In this document: piece after piece, positions 1 through 6,364 of the stretch
How the letters are laid out: each line of letters starts with the position of its first letter
Numbering within the stretch: the stretch's first letter is position 1
Assembly: GCA_038205805.1 (NCBI GenBank)
Contig: JBBRBO010000091.1
Location: forward strand, 1-16,762
Direction: 5' to 3'
Length of the DNA stretch: 16,762 bases
From: JBBSBY01 sp038205805
GTDB taxonomy: Bacteria > Desulfobacterota > Desulfomonilia > Desulfomonilales > Desulfomonilaceae
Notes under the pieces: generated by a model
Database searches by the model: none
What the model saw: only the letters and a program-made list of their open reading frames with translations
Told to the model about the DNA's origin: nothing
Program-made: the position numbers and the translations under genes

Positions 1-19
1 ATCTGAGAATGTTTAATAT

Positions 20-153
20 GCCGAAAGCGGCCTTTTCTCCTTGAGAAAAGCCGGTTTCGGCCATTTAAAAGTTCTTGGAAAGGGGTTCGGGGAGAAGCCT
101 TCTTTCAAGAAGGTTCTCCCCGATATTACTTCTTTGGCTGCACATTGGTATAA
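20..153. repeat. Two-hairpin dispersed repeat, copy 1
   Basis: Hairpin I (20-61) begins GCCGAAAGC and pairs with a 3' arm ending GGTTTCGGC. It has 18 base pairs, one G/G mismatch (27/54), one bulged C (32) and a 3-nt loop. After a 27-nt linker, hairpin II (89-121) pairs GGGGAGAA with TTCTCCCC and carries an inner CCTTCTT/AAGAAGG stem with one bulged G. A tail at 125-153 (ATTACTTCTTTG, then CATTGGTATAAG) follows. The same order recurs at 3733-3866. No U-tract follows either stem on either strand, so a classical intrinsic terminator is not shown. The element lies downstream of hpt and may mark the 3' end of a gene left of the window. Confidence 0.75.
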
Positions 154-166
154 GAGCAGAAACGTT

Positions 167-233
167 GGGGAGAAGCTTTTTGAGAGAAGGCTTCTCCCCT
201 ATATACCTTACTTTGATTAAAAATTGGTATCAG
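167..233. repeat. Hairpin II-type repeat, copy 2, at the end of hpt
   Basis: The stem GGGGAGAAGC (167-176) pairs perfectly with GCTTCTCCCC (190-199) and is the same 33-nt length as hairpin II at 89-121. A degenerate tail follows at 206-233 (CTTACTTTG, then ATTGGTATCAG), matching the tails at 125-153 and 3838-3866. The hpt stop codon (230-232) lies inside this tail. The preceding GCCGAAA hairpin is absent, so this is a half copy. It may act as a transcription or mRNA-stability end for hpt, but no U-tract is visible. Confidence 0.65.
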
Positions 234-613
234 TCGCTGGGCTCCGCAACAGCCCCTGTTTCTTTCTTGGTTTCCGCAAGGAGGGTAATGAGTTCCGCTT
301 CGAGACGCCGCATCTCGCGCTCCAGGTTCTCGACGGCTTCGCCGGCGGCGGCGAGGTTTCCGTCCGCGGCGATTTTTTCTACCCTGAGCGCCGCTCGATA
401 AGCGGGATACGCCGAGAAGTTCCCGACTGATCCTTTCAAGGCATGAGCGCATTTCTTCAGGGCGATGGGGTCTCCCGTGTCGAGGGCGGCGCGCATATTT
501 TCGAGAAGCTGCGGAAAATCTTCACAAAATAAGGGAATGAGTTCCGCCAAGAGTTCCGTGTCTCCATAGATACGGTCCCAGAGTTCCGCTTTATTGATTA
601 TGGGTTGCGTCAT
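230..613 (-). CDS. Orphan HPt (histidine phosphotransfer) domain protein
   Basis: This 127-residue protein is an all-helical, single-domain phosphotransfer protein. The H-box reads AHALKGSVGNFSA with His57 as the expected phospho-acceptor and the usual Lys60-Gly61-Ser62 after it. The N-terminal half (LLAELIPLFCEDFPQLLENM) is typical of the family's first long helix. Such proteins relay phosphate between a hybrid kinase receiver and a second response regulator in the cytoplasm. No kinase or regulator gene lies in the window, so its partners are unknown. It starts at ATG 613, with a modest GAGAG upstream, 98 bp after glutamate dehydrogenase on the same strand, and could be co-transcribed with it. 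The stop codon lies in a dispersed repeat. The family call is firm and the pathway unknown. Confidence 0.85.
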   Translation of the reverse strand: MTQPIINKAELWDRIYGDTELLAELIPLFCEDFPQLLENMRAALDTGDPIALKKCAHALKGSVGNFSAYPAYRAALRVEKIAADGNLAAAGEAVENLEREMRRLEAELITLLAETKKETGAVAEPSD

Positions 614-711
614 GTTCTCTCGATGGCGTAACTCGTCGTTTGTGAATACCCATGGCGGCGATGCGCCTGTGAGAAAGAAGGTTCCCGAATCTGAATCTTA
701 CTTCTTCAGCG

Positions 712-2037
712 CTATGGATAGATGCCGCGAAGGACCACGGCTTCGGCCACTCGTTGGATTGCGAGGATCTGGGCGGCTTCCCGGGCTGCAGTCTTGTATG
801 TTTTCGCTGCAAAGAGGACTTGGTCGAATGCGTCGATCATGAGTTCCTCGAGCTTTTCGTTGATCTTTTCCACCGGCCAGAAGAAGTATTGGAGGTCCTG
901 GACCCATTCGAGATAGCTTACTATAACTCCGCCGGCATTGCACAGAATATCCGGCACTATAAACACGCCCCTGTCGTTGAGGATGTCGTCCGCCTCAGGA
1001 GTGGTAGGGCCGTTCGCGCCCTCGGCGATCACCTTCGCTCGGATTTGAGCCGCATTGTTCGATGTGATCTGGTTTTCCAGGGCCGCGAGGATGAGGGCGT
1101 CACATGGAAGGGTCAGCAGCTCCTGGTTCGTGACGGGTTCAGCGTCGGGAAAGGCGTCAAAGGATTTGGTTTCCGTGACATACGCGTTGAGCTTTGCCGG
1201 ATCTAGGCCGGCGGGGTTGTAGACTCCTCCCTGAGATGTTGATGCGGCCACAATCTTCATGCCCATCTCACCGGCGATACGGGCGGCCACGGAGCCCACA
1301 TTCCCGAACCCTTGCACGACCACGGAGGCATTGCGTAGGGGTATATTCTTCAATGTGAACGCTCGAGCCAACGTCACCACCACCCCACGACCCGTGGCGT
1401 CCGTCCTGCCGAGCGATCCACCCACTCCTACGGGCTTGCCCGTTACAATGGCGGGCACGGAATACCCGCGGTGCATGGAGTAGGTATCCATGATCCAGGC
1501 CATAACCTGAGCGTTGGTGCCGATGTCGGGCGCCGGGATGTCGGCCTCTGGGCCGAAAAGCACACTCATCTCTGTGGCGTATCGCCGGGTCAGGTGTTCG
1601 AGTTCATGTTGGCTGAGGAGCTTAGGGTCAACGATCACCCCACCCTTGGCGCCGCCGAAAGGCAAATCCATGAGTGCGCACTTCCAGGTCATCCACATGG
1701 CCAGCGCGCGGATCTCGTCCAAGCTGACTTTGGGGGAGTACCTGATGCCGCCCTTAGTCGGCCCTTTCGCAATGGAATGATGGACTCGATAGCCCCGAAA
1801 CATTCGGATGTCGCCGTTATCCATTTGCACTGGGAAGGTGACGGACAGCTCTCGTTTAGGGTATCGCAAGGTGTCGATGAGCCCGCGCTTCAGCGTCAAA
1901 TGGCTCACGGCCTTATCGAATTGCGCCAGGGCGTTTGCGTACGGGTTTTGTTCCCCCGGGGGAGCGTCACCGGCCAAAGTTTTCGATATCGAAAAGGGGC
2001 AACCGTTCCAGACGTTGTTTTCGATAAGATTGCTCAT
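712..2037 (-). CDS. gdhA: Glutamate dehydrogenase (hexameric Glu/Leu/Phe/Val dehydrogenase family)
   Basis: The product (441 residues) interconverts glutamate with 2-oxoglutarate and ammonia using NAD(P), linking nitrogen assimilation to the citric acid cycle in the cytoplasm. The N-terminal substrate domain has GPTKGGIRY (Lys95), WKCAL (Lys119), LPFGGAKGG (Lys131, catalytic) and PAPDIG (Asp171). The spacing of these residues matches the catalytic set of clostridial glutamate dehydrogenase as I remember it (K89, K113, K125, D165). The Rossmann domain has GFGNVGS (243-249). NAGGVIVSYLEW (367-378) keeps the Ser that favours glutamate over leucine or phenylalanine substrates. Coenzyme preference cannot be read safely. 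The ATG at 2037 has GGAAGGA about 7 nt upstream. It is divergent from the propeller gene and followed by hpt. The symbol is by function; gudB or rocG type names could also apply. Confidence 0.93.
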   Translation of the reverse strand: MSNLIENNVWNGCPFSISKTLAGDAPPGEQNPYANALAQFDKAVSHLTLKRGLIDTLRYPKRELSVTFPVQMDNGDIRMFRGYRVHHSIAKGPTKGGIRYSPKVSLDEIRALAMWMTWKCALMDLPFGGAKGGVIVDPKLLSQHELEHLTRRYATEMSVLFGPEADIPAPDIGTNAQVMAWIMDTYSMHRGYSVPAIVTGKPVGVGGSLGRTDATGRGVVVTLARAFTLKNIPLRNASVVVQGFGNVGSVAARIAGEMGMKIVAASTSQGGVYNPAGLDPAKLNAYVTETKSFDAFPDAEPVTNQELLTLPCDALILAALENQITSNNAAQIRAKVIAEGANGPTTPEADDILNDRGVFIVPDILCNAGGVIVSYLEWVQDLQYFFWPVEKINEKLEELMIDAFDQVLFAAKTYKTAAREAAQILAIQRVAEAVVLRGIYP

Positions 2038-2385
2038 GATAATCCTTCCGGGTAGATTGTCCTTCGTCTGCGGCTCCTTACGTTGAGCCGGCGGTAGCCG
2101 AAAAACGGCGCCGAGAACCTCTTGTATGCCTGGATGTGTAACTGCATTTAAGTCTGTACCAATCTCCGGTTCTCGTCAAGTCGTGCGGCGGTTTGCCGTT
2201 AGCGCGCAGCATGGATGGAGCGTATCGCGTATGTTCCGTCGCAGCGTGGCGCCAAGCAATCCACACGAGGGTTTTCCGGATTGCCTTTTCATGTGTTACA
2301 TTATGAACAGGTTCTGCAATTATACGCAGTTTGATCCGTTGTCCGTCTTCACACAATATCGGACGGAAGGAGCGCAAACACGTTC
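2038..2385. other. Divergent intergenic region between gdhA and the propeller gene
   Basis: This 348-bp stretch must carry promoters for both divergent genes, but none is convincing. For the plus-strand gene the best guess is TTGATC (2331-2336) and CAATAT (2354-2359) with a 17-bp gap, a weak match. AAGGAG at 2367-2372 is the likely ribosome site for the ATG at 2386, 13 nt away, which is rather far. AGTCTGTACCAATC (2151-2164) resembles the reverse complement of the ATTGGTATCAG motif in the repeat tails. I see no ORF or clear operator. Confidence 0.5.
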
Positions 2386-3606
2386 ATGGATAAGGAAAAA
2401 CGCACTATTAAGGGCAGAGAAATAGCGGCGGACATACGTGATGGCTTGTCCGATACGGATCTTATGACAAAGTACGGTCTGACCGCGAAGGCTTTACTGA
2501 GCCTCTACGCCAAGCTGAAGAGAGCCGGTTTGCTCGATGCCGACGAACTAGCGGGTCGGCGACGCGATGCGGGCATGGAGGTGACCTTGGACCCCACATT
2601 GCCTCCTTCTCTTCAGGCCGAAGAAGACCAGCCGGAACACACGTGTCGGTGGCGCTACAACGTCGGAGCGTGGATTTTTTCTTCTCCGCTTATCGTCGAT
2701 GACCTGCTCTATTTTGGCGATTGGGCAGGGGCCGTAACCGCCTTGGATCACAAATCGGGAAAGCTCAAGTGGCGTTTCGAGGCCGGTGATGTGATACGCT
2801 CGAGCCCCGTCACCTCGGAAGACGCCATCTACTTCACTAGTTGGAACCAATGTCTCCATGCGGTGAATAGGACCACCGGAAAACAACTCTGGTGTTTTAA
2901 GACCAAGAGCGGCATTTGGGGTTCGCCGGCCGCGGGCGGCGGCGTAGTTTGTTTTGCAGGCACGGACGGATACCTCTATGCTGTAAACGCCTATACAGGC
3001 GCTCTCAATTGGAAGCTCAGGATAGGTGGTTTGGTCTGGCGATGGGTGGAATCTTCGCCGTTAATCGTAAACGACACGGTATTATGCGGCAGTCACAAAG
3101 GAACTTTATTCTGTGCGGACGTAGCTACAGGCCGTGTGAAATGGCGCTTCAAAGCCGGATCATCCATCGGCGCCTCTCCTGCTATGGAAGGCGACCAACT
3201 GGTCCTGGGCGTTTATGGCGGTCGTGTGTTCGTGCTCGACGCAGCCTCAGGTAAGGAGCGGCGGCGATTCGAGCTTGGCGGCGGGATCTTCGCTCGACCG
3301 GCCATGAGAGACAACATCGTCTATATTGCCAATTCCGATGGCTACATCTTTGCCCTCGATGTTCAATCCGGAAAAGAAATGTGGCGCTACGGCCGACCCG
3401 GTTCCGTATTTACCTCGCCCACACTAGGTGAGGACCGACTCTACGTCGGGAGCACCGATCGTTATGTGTATGCGCTCTCTCTCGCATCCGGTGAAAAGCT
3501 GTGGGAGTTCGAGACGGGTAATCAAGTGTGGAGCGCCCCGGAAGCCCACGGTGATATGGTTTATTTTGGGAGCAACGACGGCTTTTTGTATGCGGTCTAC
3601 GCGTAG
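2386..3606 (+). CDS. PQQ-like eight-repeat beta-propeller protein with N-terminal helical (HTH-like) module
   Basis: The 406-residue product has two parts. Residues 7-50 (IKGREIAADI, LSDTDLMTKYGLTAKALLSL, then AKLKRAGLL) look like a small three-helix, HTH-like module. I recall similar modules in deltaproteobacterial regulators, but this is not verified. After a charged linker, residues 89-406 are eight tandem repeats of about 38-44 residues. Each has a W/F-x-x-x-G start, an SSP/GSP/ASP turn, a V-Y-F-G strand, a Y-A-L/V-D strand and a TGK/SGK end (for example LDHKSGKLKW, VNAYTGALNW, LDAASGKERR). This is the PQQ-like (BamB/quinoprotein) beta-propeller pattern. There is no signal peptide, lipobox or membrane segment, so it is predicted cytoplasmic. 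A binding scaffold or sensor is more likely than a dehydrogenase, and its ligand is unknown. It is the only plus-strand gene here. Confidence 0.82.
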   Translation: MDKEKRTIKGREIAADIRDGLSDTDLMTKYGLTAKALLSLYAKLKRAGLLDADELAGRRRDAGMEVTLDPTLPPSLQAEEDQPEHTCRWRYNVGAWIFSSPLIVDDLLYFGDWAGAVTALDHKSGKLKWRFEAGDVIRSSPVTSEDAIYFTSWNQCLHAVNRTTGKQLWCFKTKSGIWGSPAAGGGVVCFAGTDGYLYAVNAYTGALNWKLRIGGLVWRWVESSPLIVNDTVLCGSHKGTLFCADVATGRVKWRFKAGSSIGASPAMEGDQLVLGVYGGRVFVLDAASGKERRRFELGGGIFARPAMRDNIVYIANSDGYIFALDVQSGKEMWRYGRPGSVFTSPTLGEDRLYVGSTDRYVYALSLASGEKLWEFETGNQVWSAPEAHGDMVYFGSNDGFLYAVYA

Positions 3607-3653
3607 CGGCGACACACGGGCCGCGACCCGGAGTCTCTACTCGTACCGATGTG

Positions 3654-3691
3654 CTTTCAAAAGAGAAGGATCGGCGGAGCTTTTTTGAAAG
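3654..3691 (+). terminator. Possible terminator or stem-loop after the propeller gene
   Basis: CTTTCAAAA (3654-3662) is a perfect 9-bp inverted match to TTTTGAAAG (3683-3691), with a 20-nt loop, 47 bp after the stop codon. GGCAAGTTTTTCCC follows. The stem is AT-rich and the T-run is not directly at its base, so this is only a candidate 3' end for the plus-strand gene. Confidence 0.35.
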
Positions 3692-3732
3692 GCAAGTTTT
3701 TCCCATCTCTTTCTAAGAAATGTGTGATAATC

Positions 3733-3866
3733 GTCGGAAGTGGCATTTTCTCCTTGAGAAAAGCCGGTTTCGGCAATTGTGCAAGTTCTAGGAGAGGGGT
3801 TTGCGGAGAAGCCTTCTTTCAAGAAGGTTCTCCCCAAATTACTTCTTTGAATACGCATTGGAATCA
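3733..3866. repeat. Two-hairpin dispersed repeat, copy 3, between convergent genes
   Basis: Hairpin I (3733-3774) shares the 3' arm GAGAAAAGCCGGTTTCGGC with copy 1. Its 5' arm differs at three paired positions, each giving a G-U wobble in plus-strand RNA. The mismatch and bulge are in the same places. A 28-nt linker precedes hairpin II (3803-3835), whose core GGAGAAGCCTTCTTTC is identical to copy 1. The tail at 3838-3866 (ATTACTTCTTTG, then CATTGGAATCA) contains the stop codon and last codons of the PAS gene. The element sits between two convergent genes. Confidence 0.75.
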
Positions 3867-4354
3867 CTCGTACGCTCGATGATTACGATCACCATGCGCT
3901 CTTTGTTGATCCGCACTGATCGCAAGTGCATGCGGCCCTGCCAACGCTCGGAGTCCTGATTCACGCGCCATGGAGCCTTAAGGGGCATTCGCACCTTAAG
4001 AACCTTTTCCAGCAACGAGCGGGCGTTCTCCTTCTCGGTTTCGGTTTGGAACAGGTCGGGAAAGTTCACCACCATCGTGTCCGTTGCTTCGGCTGTTTGG
4101 GTGAGTTTCCCAGCCGCCTGGTTGGTAAAGACAATGCCGCCGCGGGTGTTGAGCAAAATAATGGGGATGGGAATCACTTCCAGCAGCTTGGCCACGGAAC
4201 TCAACCTGAAGCGGCGAAGATCGAAGCTGCCCGAGGCCATGAGTTCACCTGAGAACAGGCCGTCAAGATCAACAGTACCTGTGGTGTTCGGCTTCCCGCC
4301 GCCAATGGTAATGGTGTTAAGGTTAGGCGGGTCGGGGGGTTGGCGCTTGGGCAT
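3839..4354 (-). CDS. Stand-alone PAS-domain protein
   Basis: From the chosen ATG the product has 171 residues. Residues 1-50 are polar and proline-rich, probably unstructured. Residues 53-162 form one PAS domain: LLEVIPIPIILLNTRGGIVF then TNQAAGKLTQ is the typical opening with the G-x-I-x-x-x-N motif. A DLFQ segment, a long helix (NARSLLEKVLK) and closing beta strands (RMHLRSVRI, MVIVIIER) follow. PAS domains bind small ligands or partner proteins. No kinase, cyclase or DNA-binding output is attached, so the role is unknown. The start at 4354 has GAGG 8 nt upstream; an upstream in-frame TTG at 4435 has weaker support. The last codons (Ser-Lys-Lys-stop) are encoded by a dispersed repeat. It lies 380 bp downstream of rplQ and is probably transcribed separately. 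Confidence 0.72.
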   Translation of the reverse strand: MPKRQPPDPPNLNTITIGGGKPNTTGTVDLDGLFSGELMASGSFDLRRFRLSSVAKLLEVIPIPIILLNTRGGIVFTNQAAGKLTQTAEATDTMVVNFPDLFQTETEKENARSLLEKVLKVRMPLKAPWRVNQDSERWQGRMHLRSVRINKERMVIVIIERTSDSNAYSKK

Positions 4355-4734
4355 GGTGATCCTCACGAGAAATCGGTGTGCGGCCCATGGTGGGACGGCG
4401 TGGTTCCATAATAGCGCCGTGAAGGATCGAGTCAATAGCTTACGTTCACCAGGCGTCGACGACTACTCTCATCACCCATCAGGTGAATCAGGTGAAGGCC
4501 GCAAGGAGAGCGCTATGTCGTGACGATCCGGAGTCACTTACACTGTTTGCTATCGAAAAGAAATACTGGGGACTCGGTTCTGTAAACTAGGCTTAGTACT
4601 CTTGCTTAAAATTACAAGATGTGCCGAAGCGCTCACCTTTAGTGGAGAAGTAGGGGCGCCGGCAGCTTGTAAGCTTGAAAAGGAGTTCAGGGAGAAGCCT
4701 CCTTGCTGGAAGGTCTCCCCGATGTTCTTTGATG
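4355..4734. other. Gene-poor stretch between rplQ and the PAS gene
   Basis: I find no supportable gene in this 380-bp stretch. It holds a 9-bp tandem duplication (ATCAGGTGA at 4478-4486 and 4487-4495) with an opposing GTTCACC at 4444-4450, a short palindrome AGCTTGTAAGCT near 4665, and the hairpin repeat listed separately at 4666-4737. It presumably contains the PAS gene promoter, which I cannot place. Confidence 0.45.
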
Positions 4735-4737
4735 TTA
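4666..4737. repeat. Hairpin II-type repeat, copy 4, just after rplQ; possible operon end
   Basis: The linker AAGCTTGAAAAGGAGTTC resembles the linkers before hairpin II in copies 1 and 3. GGGAGA (4690-4695) then pairs with TCTCCC (4714-4719), with an inner CCT/AGG stem. The rplQ stop codon (4735-4737, within GTTACTTC) is 15 nt upstream in the rplQ sense and matches the ATTACTTC tail of the other copies. The position suits the 3' end of the alpha operon. In the minus-strand sense only a CCTTTTC run follows, so intrinsic termination is plausible but weak. Confidence 0.6.
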
Positions 4738-5187
4738 CTTCGATTCGTCCTTGCTGCCGCGCAAGGTTTCTCTGATGCGGTCCCGAATGCCTTTTGCGGT
4801 CTTGCCGCCCTTGGCGCCTTCTTCGGGCTCACGCTTCACCACGAGTTCGACTAAGGACATTTGGGCGCAGTCGCCTGCGCGATACCCTTTCTTCAATACG
4901 CGGACGTAGCCGCCTTGGCGCTCGGTATATCGTGGGGCTATCTCATCAAAGAGAATCTTCGCCACTCTCTTGGAGCGTATCACCTGCAGGGCCTGTCGCC
5001 GCGCGTGCAGATCGCCCCTTTTTCCAAGGGTAATCATACGGTCCGCCAAGCTACGAACGGCTTTTGCACGGGCGTCGGTGGTGGTTATACTTTCGTATTC
5101 CAAAAGCGACGTCACCATGTTGCGCAACATGGCCTCACGATGGGCCGTGCGCACGCCGAGTTTGGAATTAGCTTTCTTATGCCGCAT
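4735..5187 (-). CDS. rplQ: 50S ribosomal protein L17
   Basis: L17 is a large-subunit protein near the peptide exit tunnel and is normally the last gene of the alpha operon, as here. The 150-residue product begins MRHKKANSKLGVRTAHREAM and has the conserved core LRNMVTSLLEYESITTTDAR. The core ends near residue 117 (MSLVELV). About 33 further residues, mostly Lys, Arg, Glu and Gly, form a tail that makes it longer than the E. coli protein (127 residues). The ATG at 5187 has AGGAG 7 nt upstream, and rpoA ends 15 bp before it. A hairpin repeat follows the stop codon. Confidence 0.97.
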   Translation of the reverse strand: MRHKKANSKLGVRTAHREAMLRNMVTSLLEYESITTTDARAKAVRSLADRMITLGKRGDLHARRQALQVIRSKRVAKILFDEIAPRYTERQGGYVRVLKKGYRAGDCAQMSLVELVVKREPEEGAKGGKTAKGIRDRIRETLRGSKDESK

Positions 5188-5202
5188 GAGTATCTCCTGG
5201 TG

Positions 5203-6252
5203 TTACTCGCTGATGAATGTTTCCTTGTCCTGTCGCATGGCGTCCAAATCGTCGCGACTGGGAAAGTTAGGGATATTCATCCCTAAACTCAGGTCCATAT
5301 CGGCAAGTATTTCTTTGATTTCGTTCAAGGATTTGCGTCCGAAATTCTTCGTCTTGAGCATATCGCCTTCGGACTTCTGCACGAGTTCGCCTATGTACTT
5401 GATGTCGGCGTTCTTCAGGCAATTGGCGGAACGAACGCTCAGTTCCAGCTCATTCACGCTGCGATAAAGATGCTCATTGATCTCCGGCTGTCGGGGCGAT
5501 TGCTCTTCTTGGACGGGTTTCACCTCTTCCTCAAAATTGAGGAAAACGAGAAACTGCTCCCGAAGGATTTTAGCCGCTTGAGCAAGCGCGTCTTCGGGCA
5601 AGACTGAGCCGTTCGTCCAGATCTCGACGGTGAGCTTGTCGTAATCGGTTTTACGCCCGACACGGGCATTTGTAATCTTGTAACTCACCTTTCGTATGGG
5701 CGAAAACACTGAGTCCAGCGCCAGAGCGCCGATTGGGTCGTCTTCTTGTTTGTTTGCCTCCGCCGGGACATAGCCCTTACCCCACTCAGCGCTCATGCTC
5801 ATCGAGAGCTTGGCGTCTTTGGAGAGCGTGGCGATCAACTGGTCCGGGTTGACTATTTCCACCAGATCGTCGGTGATGAGATCACCTGCGAGTACCGGAC
5901 CTTCTCCCTTGGCCTCAATCTTGAGCGTCTTGGGATGTGCGGTGTGGAGCCTCAGGTTAATCTTCTTCAGGTTGAGTATTAAGTCCGTAACGTCTTCTTT
6001 TACGCCGGGAATGGTGGAGAATTCGTGGAGCACTCCGTCAATTTTCACCCGCGTAATAGCAGCGCCTTGTAAAGACGAGAGAAGCACCCGGCGCAAGGAA
6101 TTCCCCAGCGTAATGCCGAAACCGCGTTCTAGGGGCTCGCAAATGAACTTGCCGTAGAACGGGGTGTGGGAAGACTCTTCGACTTCCATTCGTCGAGGCC
6201 GAATAAGCTCCGTCCAATTCCGTCTCATTAGGGTTTGCCCTGTTTCACTCAT
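5203..6252 (-). CDS. rpoA: DNA-directed RNA polymerase alpha subunit
   Basis: The 349-residue alpha subunit nucleates RNA polymerase assembly and contacts promoters and activators. The N-terminal assembly domain (about 1-240) has ERGFGITLGNSLRRVLLSSL at 42-61 and GVKEDVTDLILNLK. A charged linker (241-262) leads to the C-terminal domain, where LELSVRSANCLKNADIKYIG carries Arg274 (equivalent to E. coli Arg265, the UP-element contact) and NFGRKSLNEIKEIL forms the helix-hairpin-helix. I start at ATG 6252, which has GAGGG 6 nt upstream. The frame stays open to 6339 upstream, but those residues do not resemble RpoA. It lies between rpsD and rplQ. Confidence 0.97.
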   Translation of the reverse strand: MSETGQTLMRRNWTELIRPRRMEVEESSHTPFYGKFICEPLERGFGITLGNSLRRVLLSSLQGAAITRVKIDGVLHEFSTIPGVKEDVTDLILNLKKINLRLHTAHPKTLKIEAKGEGPVLAGDLITDDLVEIVNPDQLIATLSKDAKLSMSMSAEWGKGYVPAEANKQEDDPIGALALDSVFSPIRKVSYKITNARVGRKTDYDKLTVEIWTNGSVLPEDALAQAAKILREQFLVFLNFEEEVKPVQEEQSPRQPEINEHLYRSVNELELSVRSANCLKNADIKYIGELVQKSEGDMLKTKNFGRKSLNEIKEILADMDLSLGMNIPNFPSRDDLDAMRQDKETFISE

Positions 6253-6364
6253 GGGGTTCCCTCTTTTCCATGGATTCGCATGTGTCCAACTCACCCGTTT
6301 TTGGTTGTACCGTGTGCGCCGACGATCGGCGCTTCGCAAGGACCCGTAGGCCGGCGATGACGGG

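Noticed and set aside
89..121. Classical intrinsic terminator
   Set aside because: The stem is strong but neither strand has a U-tract directly after it, so it is reported as a repeat instead.
126..452. Minus-strand open frame overlapping hpt
   Set aside because: It overlaps hpt in another frame, is rich in Arg and Ser with no known motif, and ends within a repeat.
1471..2055. 194-codon plus-strand open frame opposite the start of gdhA
   Set aside because: The gdhA frame has all catalytic motifs; the opposite frame is a by-product of its codon use.
2386..3606. PQQ-dependent alcohol dehydrogenase
   Set aside because: No export signal, too short for the enzyme family, and no cofactor-binding Cys pair or calcium ligands recognised; only the repeat pattern is shared.
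4478..4495. Tandem 9-bp duplication ATCAGGTGA as an operator or CRISPR-like repeat
   Set aside because: Only two adjacent units without spacers and no known site match; recorded only in the intergenic description.
4444..4496. Fourth copy of the GTTCACC/GGTGAA inverted-repeat element
   Set aside because: The arms are only about 50 bp apart, and the internal blocks and terminal GTAA bases are missing.
6253..6339. Longer rpoA start at 6339
   Set aside because: The 29 extra residues do not resemble RpoA, and the ATG at 6252 has a good ribosome site.
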